Assembly: GCF_000422485.1 (NCBI RefSeq) | Contig: NZ_KE383847.1 | Location: 149,292 to 213,291 of the forward strand | Length of the DNA stretch: 64,000 nt | Reading direction: 5' to 3' | DNA from: Paenibacillus pasadenensis DSM 19293 | GTDB lineage: Bacteria; Bacillota; Bacilli; Paenibacillales; Paenibacillaceae | Part shown: piece after piece, positions 1 to 7,810 of the stretch | How the letters are laid out: the number at the start of each line of letters is the position of its first letter | Numbering within the stretch: position 1 is the stretch's first letter | Translations under genes and position numbers: made by a program | The notes under the pieces: model-generated | The model's input: the letters and a program-made list of their open reading frames with translations, nothing else | Databases searched by the model: none | Told to the model about the DNA's origin: nothing

Positions 1-155
1 GGATTCCCGCGATTGAAGGCACTCCCGGCTCCCTGTCCGAGCCGAAGCCCCGTATTCTTGCGATTCAAGGAACTCTCGGCTCCCTGGCCGAGCCGAAGCG
101 CCGGATTCCCGCGATTGAAGGAACTCTCTACTCCCTGGCCGAGCCGAGGCTCTGC
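1..155. repeat. 51-bp tandem repeat array (family A), cut by window start
   Basis: Three head-to-tail units of exactly 51 bp begin near 1, 52 and 103, each holding a GATTGAAGG/GATTCAAGG core and a GGCTCCCTGxCCGAGCCG block that can fold. The array may continue upstream of the window. Read on the minus strand it is the same family as the 12-unit array at 34793-35425. In frame 3 it stays open from position 3 to the stop at 210-212 and would encode a 17-residue repeat (RIPAIEGTLxSLxEPxx), but no start codon or ribosome site lies inside the window. Confidence 0.85.
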
Positions 156-279
156 AACCTTTCCGCCGCGCGCTCCGTCTGGATCTATGCATCGTTAATT
201 ATTTATATCTAAAATATTTACCCCGAAGCGGGCCAAACATCCTGCGGATGGGTAATAGAACCAAAAGGAGGCGTTCACC

Positions 280-873
280 ATGAAAGCAAACGTTAAAAAA
301 GCCGCCCTCTCGGTGCTGGCGGCGGCCGTCGTCGCCGGATTCGGAGCCTCGCTGCCGCAGGAGGCGGCCCATGCGGCAGCCAAGCCGGCCGCAGCGGCGT
401 CGGCCTCGGATCAGAAAATGGCGATGGAGAAGCTGATGGCGATGTACAAGCCGGCGCTCGAGGGCCAGTTCCCGAACTTCAACGGCTTCACGGTCGGCGT
501 GACGACCCGCCAGCAGGTCATCGACCAGCTCGGCGAGGCGCCGGAGCCGCGCAAGACGGCCGGAGGGTTCGACTTCTATCACGCCGAGATGGGCCATCCC
601 GGCTACGCGCTCCGCTACGACCGCGACAACGTCGTCGCCGAGATGCGCTACTTCGGCACGAACGTCGAGCGCCAGACGAACATCGGCGGCATGACGCGCG
701 ACCTGCTCGTCCAGCAGTGGTTCATGCCGCAGGCTTCCACCGTGTTCACGTCGGGCGGCAAGAAGCAGAAGAAGCTCAGCTACGTGCGCGGCAACTATCA
801 GCTCGACTTCATCTTCAACGACGTCAAAGGCACGGACCTCGACCACATCAATCTGATCCCGAAGGCGCTCTGA
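280..873 (+). CDS. Secreted DUF4309 (YjgB-like) protein
   Basis: This 197-residue protein has a typical signal peptide: KANVKK, a hydrophobic Ala/Val stretch, then a cut near AHA-AA at about residue 33. The mature part has the layout of the DUF4309 family found in Bacillus YjgB: an opening FPNFNGFTVGVTTRQQVIDQ segment, a short GGFDFYHAEM strand region, and a closing LDFIFND...LDHINLIP segment. The function of the family is unknown; it is probably an exported or wall-associated protein. The start is fixed by AAAAGGAGG eight bases upstream. It is monocistronic, followed directly by a strong hairpin terminator. No cysteine pairs or catalytic motif are visible. Confidence 0.75.
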   Translation: MKANVKKAALSVLAAAVVAGFGASLPQEAAHAAAKPAAAASASDQKMAMEKLMAMYKPALEGQFPNFNGFTVGVTTRQQVIDQLGEAPEPRKTAGGFDFYHAEMGHPGYALRYDRDNVVAEMRYFGTNVERQTNIGGMTRDLLVQQWFMPQASTVFTSGGKKQKKLSYVRGNYQLDFIFNDVKGTDLDHINLIPKAL

Positions 874-896
874 GCGGCCGCCGGGACGTGAAGCGC

Positions 897-938
897 GACA
901 TCTGTTCCGGGACTCCCCGGGACAGATGTCTTTTCTTT
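897..938 (+). terminator. Rho-independent terminator after the DUF4309 gene
   Basis: A 15-bp stem (897-911 with 916-930, one G-U pair) closed by a four-base loop is followed by TTTTCTTTT. It ends the transcript of the gene at 280-873. Confidence 0.9.
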
Positions 939-1100
939 TGCAGGCGGGGACGCCATCCCTGCTTTTCAACCGGCAGCCGGAAGGCTACACTGGAATCGGA
1001 ACAGCCGACAGCGGCAGGCGAGGGCAAGAGCATGGCGGGGACTGCGTATGTCGTAGCCGGCTTGCCTGCGTGCGCTTCGGCGGGGAGGGAGAGATCGACG

Positions 1101-2306
1101 ATGGAAAAGGCCCGTGAAAGGAAGCGGCTGCGCGAACATGGCGTGCGGATCGGAGGACTGCCGCCCGGTCCCGTCAACGCCATCACGGATGTGCCTGGCG
1201 TGCGGACGGCGCATGTGACGCTGATCCGGGACGAGCCGGGGCATGCGGTGCGCACCGGCGTGACGGCGATCCTGCCGCATGGCGGCAATCCGTTTCGCGA
1301 AAAGGTGCCCGCTGCCGCCTACGTCGTGAACGGCTTCGGCAAGACGGCGGGGCTCGTGCAGATCGAGGAGCTCGGCACGCTGGAGGCGCCGATCCTGCTG
1401 ACGAATACGTTCGGCGTCGGCGCCGCGCTCGAGGGCGGGCTGCGCGCCATGATGGAGCAGGACGAGGGCGTCGGCGGAGAAGCCGGCTCGATCAACATCG
1501 TGGCGGCGGAGTGCAACGACCGCTATCTGAACGACATGCGCGGCCTGCATGTGCGGCCGGAGCATGCCGAGCGCGCGGTCCGGCTCGCCCGCGGCTCGGC
1601 GGAGGGCGTGCCTCCCGAGGAAGGCGCGGTCGGAGCCGGCACCGGCATGGTCTGCTTCGGCTATAAAGGCGGCATCGGCAGCTCGTCCCGGCTCGTGCGG
1701 ACGGAGCAGGGCAGCGGCACGGTCGGGGCGCTCGTGCTGAGCAACTTCGGCCGGCGCGCCGATCTGACGCTGCTCGGCCGCCCGGTCGGGCGCTGGCTGG
1801 AGGAGCAGGCAGCCGCGGCGCGCAAGGACGCGAGCCGGCCGCTTGCCGGCATGGAGCAGGGGGGCGAAGGAGCGGGAGAAGGCGGCAGCGGCTCCTTCCC
1901 GCTGTCCCAGCCCCAGCCACAGCCCGAGCGCTCCGAGGACGGCTCGATCATCATCGTGCTGGCGACGGATCTGCCGCTCGACGCCCGTCAGCTGAAGCGG
2001 CTCGCCAAGCGGGCCGCGTTCGGGCTCGCCCGCACGGGCTCGGCGGCCGATCACGGCAGCGGCGACATCGTCGTCGCCTTCAGCACGGCGGAGCGCGTCG
2101 CCCATGAGCCGGACGAGCTCGCGCCGGCTCGCCGCTCGCTGCGGGAGGACGGCCCGACGCTCGCGGACGCCTTCCGCGCGGCGGCGGAGGCGACCGAGGA
2201 GGCGATCTGGAATTCCTTGTGCGCGGGCATCGGCATGACCGGGCAGGAGGGCCGCCGCGTCGAGGCGCTGCCAATCGAGCGCATCGTCCGCTGGCTGGAG
2301 GGGTAG
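1101..2306 (+). CDS. P1 family (DmpA-type) peptidase, L-aminopeptidase/D-esterase-like
   Basis: The 401-residue product matches the DmpA/BapA family of N-terminal-nucleophile hydrolases, which self-cleave into alpha and beta chains and release N-terminal residues from peptides or amides. Visible family segments are NAITDVPGVRTAH near residue 30, LLTNTFGVGAALEGG, GAGTGMVCFGYKGGIGSSSR, and DGSIIIVLATDLPLDARQLK. The predicted self-cleavage is between Gly281 and Ser282 in EDGSIII, Ser282 becoming the nucleophile and leaving a beta chain of about 120 residues (126 in DmpA). A Gly/Pro/Gln-rich insert of about 30 residues lies just before the cleavage point. The open frame extends to 717, but ATG 1101 with GGGAGG upstream fits the family start; ATG 1032 is an alternative. 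There is no signal peptide. Confidence 0.85.
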   Translation: MEKARERKRLREHGVRIGGLPPGPVNAITDVPGVRTAHVTLIRDEPGHAVRTGVTAILPHGGNPFREKVPAAAYVVNGFGKTAGLVQIEELGTLEAPILLTNTFGVGAALEGGLRAMMEQDEGVGGEAGSINIVAAECNDRYLNDMRGLHVRPEHAERAVRLARGSAEGVPPEEGAVGAGTGMVCFGYKGGIGSSSRLVRTEQGSGTVGALVLSNFGRRADLTLLGRPVGRWLEEQAAAARKDASRPLAGMEQGGEGAGEGGSGSFPLSQPQPQPERSEDGSIIIVLATDLPLDARQLKRLAKRAAFGLARTGSAADHGSGDIVVAFSTAERVAHEPDELAPARRSLREDGPTLADAFRAAAEATEEAIWNSLCAGIGMTGQEGRRVEALPIERIVRWLEG

Positions 2307-2420
2307 CGGGCGCGATCCTGTCCTTCGAGCGCCAAGCCGAACAGCCCGAGCTCCGCGCGCAAGGCGGGGGCTCGGGCTGGCTTCGCAGGCGGGAGCGGCG
2401 GCTTGATTTTCACGATCAGG

Positions 2421-2480
2421 AGAGCCTCGGTCAGGACCGTGCAGGCCAGAGCCTCGGTCAAGGCTGTGCAGGCCGTTGGC
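2421..2480. repeat. 30-bp direct repeat, two copies
   Basis: AGAGCCTCGGTCA...GTGCAGGCC occurs at 2421 and again 30 bp later in the spacer between the convergent peptidase and PCYCGC lipoprotein genes. A 9-bp stem (2343-2351 with 2370-2378) lies just upstream but lacks a T-run, so I do not call it a terminator. Confidence 0.5.
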
Positions 2481-2549
2481 GCTTCAAGGCAGACCGCGCC
2501 TGGCGGGGCGCCCGGCTCCTCGTCGGGCCGGACGCGCCTCTCTCGACCG

Positions 2550-3071
2550 TCAGGCGGCGTACATGTCCTCGATCGTCTGGCGGATCTCCTCCGGCGACTT
2601 GCCTTCGGCCATCATCGAGATCGACTCGGCGGCGATCTGCAGGCAGACGCCGCAGCGCGTGCCGTGGTCGTCCCAGATGACGGAGCCGTCCTCGCGCATC
2701 TCATGGATGAAGCAGTTCAGGTTGCTCTTGTGCCCGACGCTCTCCATGCAGCCGCAGTAGCACGGCATCGTCGAGAGCAGCTCGGCGGCTTTGGCGGAAG
2801 CGGCGTAGACGATGCGGATCTGCTCCGGCTGGGCGTCGAGGAAATTCGGCAGCGTGTCGGCCGAAGCGGTCTCCTCGCGCAGGTCGCCGGAGGCGTGGTC
2901 GGCATGATCGGCGTGATCGGCGTGGCCGGCCGAGGAGCCGGATTCGGCGTCCCCGCCCGAAGCGGGAGCGGAGCCTCCCCCGCAGGCGGCAAGCAGCAGC
3001 AGCAGGGCGAGGCCGGCGAGCGGCAGCAGCCGGCGCAGACGCGGCCGCAAGGAAATGCGATGAGGAATCAT
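2550..3071 (-). CDS. PCYCGC-motif lipoprotein
   Basis: This 173-residue protein begins with a lipoprotein signal peptide: basic MIPHRISLRPRLRRL, a Leu-rich core, lipobox LAAC with the lipidated Cys near residue 30. A Gly/Ser/Ala spacer with repeated HADHADHADHA (potential metal ligands) follows. The C-terminal half has the family signature PCYCGC, then CFIHEMREDG, and a final HGTRCGVCLQIA. The family (PCYCGC, PF13798) is common in Bacillales and has no established function; the paired cysteines and histidines suggest metal or redox chemistry, which is inference. AAAGGAGG lies about 14 bases upstream of the start. The gene is divergent from the MerR-type regulator at 3209. Confidence 0.8.
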   Translation of the reverse strand: MIPHRISLRPRLRRLLPLAGLALLLLLAACGGGSAPASGGDAESGSSAGHADHADHADHASGDLREETASADTLPNFLDAQPEQIRIVYAASAKAAELLSTMPCYCGCMESVGHKSNLNCFIHEMREDGSVIWDDHGTRCGVCLQIAAESISMMAEGKSPEEIRQTIEDMYAA

Positions 3072-3113
3072 GGCGGGAACGGATGGCCTCCTTTGGCGGA
3101 CGAGCTTTTTTCC

Positions 3114-3119
3114 ACTATA
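3114..3119 (-). promoter_or_regulatory. Candidate -10 box (TATAGT, extended TG) for the PCYCGC lipoprotein
   Basis: On the minus strand the sequence TGATATAGTGG gives an extended -10 about 45 bases from the start codon. No good -35 is visible. It lies next to the regulator's operator at 3158-3174. Confidence 0.4.
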
Positions 3120-3152
3120 TCACACCTAGGCGCTCCATCCCGAAAAAAACGG

Positions 3153-3183
3153 TTGACCCTCACGCTGCGTGAGGCCTTATGCT
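3153..3183 (+). promoter_or_regulatory. MerR-type promoter with 19-bp spacer and palindromic operator
   Basis: The -35 TTGACC (3153-3158) and -10 TATGCT (3178-3183) are 19 bp apart, the over-long spacing typical of promoters activated by MerR-family proteins. The spacer holds the perfect inverted repeat CCTCACGC-T-GCGTGAGG (3158-3174). This is where the regulator encoded at 3209 would bind, so autoregulation is the natural reading. Confidence 0.8.
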
Positions 3184-3208
3184 GAAGCGGAAGGGAGGCG
3201 GAAAACGG

Positions 3209-3928
3209 ATGCTGAAGGTGAAGGAAGCGGCGGAGCTGGCCGGGGTGAGCGTCCGGACGCTGCACCATTATGACGAGATCGGGCTGCTTCATCCGGAGGA
3301 AGCGACCGAATCGGGCTACCGGCTGTACTCGCCGCGCGACCTGAAGACGCTGCAGCAGATTCTGTTTTTCCGCGAGCTCGGCTTCCCTTTGAAGCAGATC
3401 AAGGCGATCCTGCACGATCCCGGCTACCGCGAGGAGGAAGCGCTGCGGCTGCACCGCGACCTGCTGCTGGAGAAGCGGAGGCGTCTGGACGTCTTGATCG
3501 CCAACGTCGAGCGGACGATCCGGCATGAACAAGGAGAGATGGATATGAGCGACAAGCAGCGGTTCGAGGGCTTCGACTTCGGGGCGAATCCGTACGAGCA
3601 GGAGGCGCGGGAGCGCTGGGGAGACCAGGCCGTGGACGAAGCGGGCGAGAAAGCGATGGGCGAGCAGGGGCAGGAGGAGATGAACGCGCTGTATCGCCGT
3701 CTGGCGTCGCTGCGCGAGCAGCCGCCCGCATCGGCGGAGGCGCAGGCGGCGATCGGGGAGTGGTACGCTTTCCTGCAGCGGTTCACGGCCTACTCGCCGG
3801 AGATGTTCCGCCAGCTCGGCGAGATGTATGTCGCCGACGAGCGCTTTACGGCGAACATCGACCGCTTCGGCGAGGGGCTTGCGGCCTTCATGAAGGAAGC
3901 GATGGCGGTTTACGCGGACCGCGCCTGA
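3209..3928 (+). CDS. MerR-family regulator with TipAS ligand domain
   Basis: The 239-residue protein has an N-terminal MerR winged-helix DNA-binding domain (KVKEAAELAGVSVRTLHHYD, then GLLHPEEATESGYRLYSPRD), a dimerisation helix (about residues 75-110), and a C-terminal TipAS-like domain with YSPEMFRQLGEMYVADERFT. In TipAL and Mta this domain binds drugs or peptides and drives activation of exporters or of the gene itself. The start at 3209 follows GGGAGG; an upstream in-frame ATG at 3179 overlaps the -10 box and is unlikely. The promoter at 3153-3183 has MerR geometry and an operator, supporting autoregulation. No exporter gene lies beside it; the divergent PCYCGC lipoprotein is the only obvious other target. 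Confidence 0.88.
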   Translation: MLKVKEAAELAGVSVRTLHHYDEIGLLHPEEATESGYRLYSPRDLKTLQQILFFRELGFPLKQIKAILHDPGYREEEALRLHRDLLLEKRRRLDVLIANVERTIRHEQGEMDMSDKQRFEGFDFGANPYEQEARERWGDQAVDEAGEKAMGEQGQEEMNALYRRLASLREQPPASAEAQAAIGEWYAFLQRFTAYSPEMFRQLGEMYVADERFTANIDRFGEGLAAFMKEAMAVYADRA

Positions 3929-3955
3929 GAGGCGGCCTTGACGGGCCGCTTGATG

Positions 3956-3986
3956 AAGGGCTGGGCCGAGTCGGCTCAGCCTTTCT
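3956..3986 (+). terminator. Terminator after the MerR-type regulator
   Basis: GGCTGGGCCGA pairs with TCGGCTCAGCC with a very short loop, followed by TTTCT. The T-run is modest. Confidence 0.6.
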
Positions 3987-4123
3987 CCATCCAGAGCCAT
4001 GCTTCATGCAGAGCCATGCTTCAGCTGGCACCGCCTTCCTTCCTTCGGGGGAAGGTTTTTCCTCGTTTCTGCCGATAGGTAGAGTAGAGGCGTACAGTGA
4101 GCTTGAATGGGGAGGAAAAAAGG

Positions 4124-6778
4124 ATGAAAGCAGCAGCATGGCGCTGGCGCCGGTTCATGGCGGCCGCGCTCAGCGTATCTTTGGTCGGCTCGGGGCTGGC
4201 GGTCGGGCCGGGACGCGCGGAAGCGGCGGGACTGAGCCACGTCCAGTCCAAGATCGACGACGGAACTTCCGTCGCGATCCGGACGGGGGATTTCAACGGG
4301 GACGGAAACGAGGACGTCCTCGTGCTCGAATTGCTAGCCGATCGCGTCTTCGTGATGCTTGGACGCGGCGACGGGACTTTCGACAAGCAGGCTTCCGTCG
4401 GGGTCGGATTCAGACCGCGCATGGCCGAGCTCGCCGACTTCGACGGCGACGGGCGTCTCGATGCCGCGGTCGCCTGTTCGGAGGCCAATTCGGTCCATGT
4501 GCTTTACGGGGACGGAGCAGGCGGCTTCCGGACCGCCGAGGCGCTCGGCGGCGTGAATTATCCGTTCGGCATGGCGGCTGCCGATCTGGATGGCGACGGA
4601 GACATCGACCTTGCGGTCGGCAACCGCATGTCAGACTCGGTCACGATGTACGAAAACGATGCGGGCACGCTCAAGCTGCATGAAACGATCCCGGCAGGAA
4701 CGAGAAATCGGGGCATGCTCGCCGGCGATTTCAACGGGGACGGGCTTGTGGATCTCGTGCTGGTCAACGATGCCGAATCCGTCGATTATTTGACGATCCT
4801 GCCCGGTACGGGAGCGCTCCGGTTCGGGGCGTCGTACAACGTGCCGCTTGGCCTCTCCCCGCAAGGCCTGGCCCAGGCCGATCTGAACGGAGACAGACAT
4901 CTGGATCTCGTGGCGGCGCTCAACGGAACGAACGGCATCGGCGTGCTGCTCGGCCGCGGAGACGGGACGTTCGAGCCGCGCGCCCTTTATGCAGGAGGCG
5001 ACAAGCCGCTTGGCGCTGCGCTTGCGGATTTCGACGGCGACGGCGTGCTCGACGTCGTTTCGGGCCGGCAGAGCGGCAGCATCGAATCGTATTTCCATCG
5101 CGGCCGCGGAGACGGGACGTTCGAGCCGGCGGCCGCCTTTTCGACGGCGCCCGTCCAGCTGGCCTACTATGCGGCGGGAGACTTCAACGGCGACGGCATC
5201 TCCGATCTGGCGGCGGCGAGCGGGACGGGCATCTACTCGCTGCTGAGCCAGGCGGAGGGCGAGCTTGCTTTTGCCGAGGCGGAAGCGACGGTCGGCGAAG
5301 CGGACGGACATGCCGAGCTGACGGTCACCCGGAGCGGCAGCGGGCTGGGCAGGCTCAAGGTCCGGCTGCGCAGCGAGGACGGCACGGCGCTGGCAGGCCG
5401 GGACTACCAGCCGGTCGACGAGCTGCTGCTGATCGAGGCGGGGGAGACGAGCGTTTCGTACAACGTCTTTGTAAAGGATGATGCGTCGTACCAAGGAGAC
5501 CGCTCGTTCCGGCTGCGGCTGGAGTCGCCGACGGGCAAAGCGACGCTCGGAGCCGTCTCGGCCGTGACGGTCACGATCGTGGAGGATGAGCCGGCGCCGG
5601 ATACGACGCCGCCTGCGGTCGACGCGTCGCGCTTCTCCGCGGTCGATGAATATGCCGGCACGCCGGATCGCCTGCAGGGGGCGGCCGGCGCGGCGAGCGA
5701 GCCGGGAGCGGCGATGCGCGCCTATCTCTGGAGCGACGCCGACGCCGACGGGGTCGTCGATGCCGGCGAGCTTGGCGCTGCGGTGCCGCTGGGCGCGAGC
5801 CTTGCAGACGGCTCCGTCGCGGCGGCGGCTATCGGTGATCTCGCTCCGGGCGCGTACCGCTACGTCGTGACGGCGACTGATGCGGCAGGCAACGAAAGCG
5901 CGAGAGCCGCCGCTGCCGCCGTCGCCTTCACGCTCGTCAAAGGCGAGCGGCCGACGCCGACGCCGACACCGACGGGGACGCCGACGCCGACGGGGACGCC
6001 GACACCGACGGGGACGCCGACACCGACGGGGACGCCGACACCGACGGGGACGCCGACACCGACGGAGACATCAACACCAACATCAACACCAACATCAACG
6101 CCAACACCAACACCAACATCAACACCAACACCAACACCAACATCAACGCCAACACCAACATCAACACCAACACCAACACCAACACCAACACCAACACCAA
6201 CATCAACACCAACACCAACACCAACACCAACACCAACACCCACGCCATTCGCGGATGTCGTCGGCCACTGGGCGGAGGCGGACATCATTCGCGCGCAGGC
6301 GCTGGGACTGGTGCGCGGCGATGAAGCCGGCCGCTTCCGTCCGGATGCGGCCGTCACCCGCGCCGAGTGGATCGTCATGCTGGAGCGGCAACGGGGCGGA
6401 GCGGCTCCGCTGGCGTCGGGTACATTCGCCGATCAGGCATCGATCCCGGCTTGGGCCTCAGATGCGATCGGCGCCGCTCTTGCAGGCGGGATCCTATCCG
6501 GCTACGAGGATCGCAGCTTCCGGCCGCATCGTCCGGTCACGAGGGAGGAGCTGGCCGCGATGCTCGTCCGCACGACGGGGGCGTCCTTGGGCGACGACGG
6601 GTCCGTGCCGCGTTTTGCGGACGAGGAGGCCATTCCGGCATGGGCGAAGCCGTTCGTCTATGGCGCTGCCGGCGAAGGCTTGCTTCAAGGCCGAGGCGGC
6701 GGACGCTTCGGAGCCGAACAGCCGGCAACGAGAGCCGAGGCGGCCGTGCTGCTGACGCGGCTGTCGGAGCGGGGCTGA
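4124..6778 (+). CDS. S-layer-anchored FG-GAP/Calx-beta surface protein
   Basis: The 884-residue exported protein has a signal peptide (about residues 1-35, ending GRAEAAG). Seven FG-GAP/VCBS repeats follow, each with a calcium-binding DxNxDGxxD loop such as DFNGDGNED, DFDGDGRLD, DLDGDGDID and DFNGDGISD, predicted to form a beta-propeller. Next come a Calx-beta-like domain (about 375-485), an Ig-like segment with another calcium-type loop DADADGVVD, a Pro-Thr linker of about 100 residues, and three SLH domains (FADVVGHWAEADI and later TRAE-type motifs) that bind wall polymer. It probably binds a ligand at the cell surface; the ligand is unknown. ATG 4124 is chosen over 4097 because GGGGAGG lies just upstream and the signal peptide begins there. 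It stands alone between two terminators. Confidence 0.88.
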   Translation: MKAAAWRWRRFMAAALSVSLVGSGLAVGPGRAEAAGLSHVQSKIDDGTSVAIRTGDFNGDGNEDVLVLELLADRVFVMLGRGDGTFDKQASVGVGFRPRMAELADFDGDGRLDAAVACSEANSVHVLYGDGAGGFRTAEALGGVNYPFGMAAADLDGDGDIDLAVGNRMSDSVTMYENDAGTLKLHETIPAGTRNRGMLAGDFNGDGLVDLVLVNDAESVDYLTILPGTGALRFGASYNVPLGLSPQGLAQADLNGDRHLDLVAALNGTNGIGVLLGRGDGTFEPRALYAGGDKPLGAALADFDGDGVLDVVSGRQSGSIESYFHRGRGDGTFEPAAAFSTAPVQLAYYAAGDFNGDGISDLAAASGTGIYSLLSQAEGELAFAEAEATVGEADGHAELTVTRSGSGLGRLKVRLRSEDGTALAGRDYQPVDELLLIEAGETSVSYNVFVKDDASYQGDRSFRLRLESPTGKATLGAVSAVTVTIVEDEPAPDTTPPAVDASRFSAVDEYAGTPDRLQGAAGAASEPGAAMRAYLWSDADADGVVDAGELGAAVPLGASLADGSVAAAAIGDLAPGAYRYVVTATDAAGNESARAAAAAVAFTLVKGERPTPTPTPTGTPTPTGTPTPTGTPTPTGTPTPTGTPTPTETSTPTSTPTSTPTPTPTSTPTPTPTSTPTPTSTPTPTPTPTPTPTSTPTPTPTPTPTPTPFADVVGHWAEADIIRAQALGLVRGDEAGRFRPDAAVTRAEWIVMLERQRGGAAPLASGTFADQASIPAWASDAIGAALAGGILSGYEDRSFRPHRPVTREELAAMLVRTTGASLGDDGSVPRFADEEAIPAWAKPFVYGAAGEGLLQGRGGGRFGAEQPATRAEAAVLLTRLSERG
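5950..6245 (+). repeat. Pro-Thr microsatellite linker with a codon switch
   Basis: This stretch encodes alternating Pro-Thr (with Gly-Thr, Ser-Thr and a single Glu-Thr). Up to about 6065 it uses GC-rich CCG/ACG codons in 18-bp units (PTPTGT); from there it changes abruptly to CCA/ACA/TCA codons in 6- and 12-bp units. The protein repeat is nearly unbroken across the change. Confidence 0.9.
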
Positions 6779-6828
6779 TCAAGCGTACGCTTCGCGATGA
6801 GCCAGTCTTCCTGCCAGTCTTTTCTCCA

Positions 6829-6872
6829 GAACCAGCGGCTTCGCCTCGGCGGAGCCGTTGGTTCGTTTTTTT
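6829..6872 (+). terminator. Strong terminator after the surface protein
   Basis: A 17-bp stem beginning GAACCAGCGGCTTCGCC and ending GCCGTTGGTTC (two wobble positions) is followed by seven T. Confidence 0.92.
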
Positions 6873-7120
6873 GGCGGAAGGACTTCTTGGCCTGCGTTAA
6901 GGTCAGCTTCGGAGCCATCTTCTGCTCCAGTTGCCGTCCAATCAAAACGAGAGTTTCGATTCCGCTTTTAGCGATCGATCTTGGATCTTCTACCGCGGAA
7001 TCATAGGGCACTAGAAGGAAAGCATGTCTGTAGGTTGCCGGACGTTACCCTGATCGAGAGCCTGCTCCTTTCGATTGCACGGCGGTAGTCGGGGCACTTC
7101 GATTGCTTGAAGTTACCACT

Positions 7121-7300
7121 AAGGAGCGAGCTAGCGTGACTGCGGAGCTCCCTAACGCCATTTTTGCCGTTAAGGAGCGAGCTAGCGCGACTGCGGAGCT
7201 CCCTAACGACGTTTTTGCCGTTAAGAAGCGAGCTAGCGCGACTGCGGAGCTTCCTAACGCCATTTTTGCCGTTAAGGAGCGAGCTAGCGTGACTGCTGCG
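7121..7300. repeat. 51-bp tandem repeat array (family B)
   Basis: Units start at 7121, 7172, 7223 and 7274, exactly 51 bp apart; three are complete and the last is partial. Each unit has AAGGAGCGAGCTAGCG, a GGAGCTCC palindrome in some copies, and TAACG...CGTTA arms around a T-rich loop that can form a hairpin. Confidence 0.9.
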
Positions 7301-7360
7301 CCGACAGGGGCAACATCCGTCCGTGACGGTCCATGTGCGGAAGTCGAGGCACATCGCCGG

Positions 7361-7390
7361 TTGACAGACTAGCGGCCAGCTCAGCATAAT
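7361..7390 (+). promoter_or_regulatory. Sigma-A promoter for the membrane-anchored amylase
   Basis: TTGACA (7361-7366), 18-bp spacer, CATAAT (7385-7390). It begins TTGACAGA and ends CATAATGAG exactly like the promoter of the second amylase (9409-9437), which supports assigning it to the amylase at 7811 despite a leader of about 400 nt. Confidence 0.65.
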
Positions 7391-7400
7391 GAGAAGGTAT

Positions 7401-7415
7401 GAGAAAACGTTTGCG
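7401..7415. promoter_or_regulatory. LacI-family-like operator (GAAAACGTTTGCGC)
   Basis: A near-palindrome around AAACGTTT lies just downstream of the -10 box, where a LacI/MalR or CcpA-type protein would block initiation. It resembles the operators at 9417-9467. Confidence 0.45.
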
Positions 7416-7482
7416 CAACCGCGCCGTGGCAGCACCAGCCGGCCGACGAATCGCCGCTAGCCGCTTACGGCTGCAGTCACGG

Positions 7483-7680
7483 CCGCTGGCGCGCCGGCCC
7501 GCCGTGCCGCACCCGCTCCGGCGCGGCTCCCCGCAAGCCTGCCGCTGGCGCTCCGGCTCGCCCGCCGTGCCGCACCCGCTCCGGCGCGGCTTCCCGCAAG
7601 CCTGCCGCTGGCGCTCCGGCTCGCCCGCCGTGCCGCTGCCGCTCCGGCGCGGCTCCCCGCGAGCCGGCCGCAACCGCGCC
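7483..7680. repeat. 63-bp GC-rich tandem repeat, about three copies
   Basis: The block GCCGTGCCGC...CTCCGGCGCGGCT recurs at 7501, 7564 and 7627, exactly 63 bp apart, in the presumed untranslated leader of the amylase mRNA. 63 is divisible by three, so frames stay open, but no start with a ribosome site is present. Confidence 0.85.
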
Positions 7681-7810
7681 GCTAGCCGCCTGCCGGCAGC
7701 GGCGGAAGTGTTGCCGCGGGGCGGCGGCCGCCTTGCCATCGGGAGGCGCAATTGGATATGCTGTCAGGTGAGAGTTCAGACAGGGGTCAGAAGGGACGAT
7801 TCGAACCGCA

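Larger units (their letters stand above)
6779..7810. other. Gene-free stretch of about 1 kb upstream of the first amylase
   Basis: It holds a terminator (6829-6872), about 240 bp with nothing recognisable (6873-7120), a 51-bp repeat array (7121-7300), a promoter with an operator (7361-7415), and a 63-bp repeat array (about 7483-7680). Open frames here (7103-7372, 7399-8340 on plus; 7001-7435 on minus) are repeat translations without ribosome sites and are not called. Confidence 0.8.

Noticed and set aside
2343-2379. Terminator after the DmpA-type gene
   Set aside because: The 9-bp stem is good but has no T-run, so termination is not supported.
6685-7011. Minus-strand gene after the surface protein
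   Set aside because: Its sequence is largely the reverse of the terminator stem and the SLH coding end; no ribosome site.
7103-7372. Plus-strand gene over the 7121 array
   Set aside because: It is the translation of 51-bp repeats from a TTG without ribosome site.
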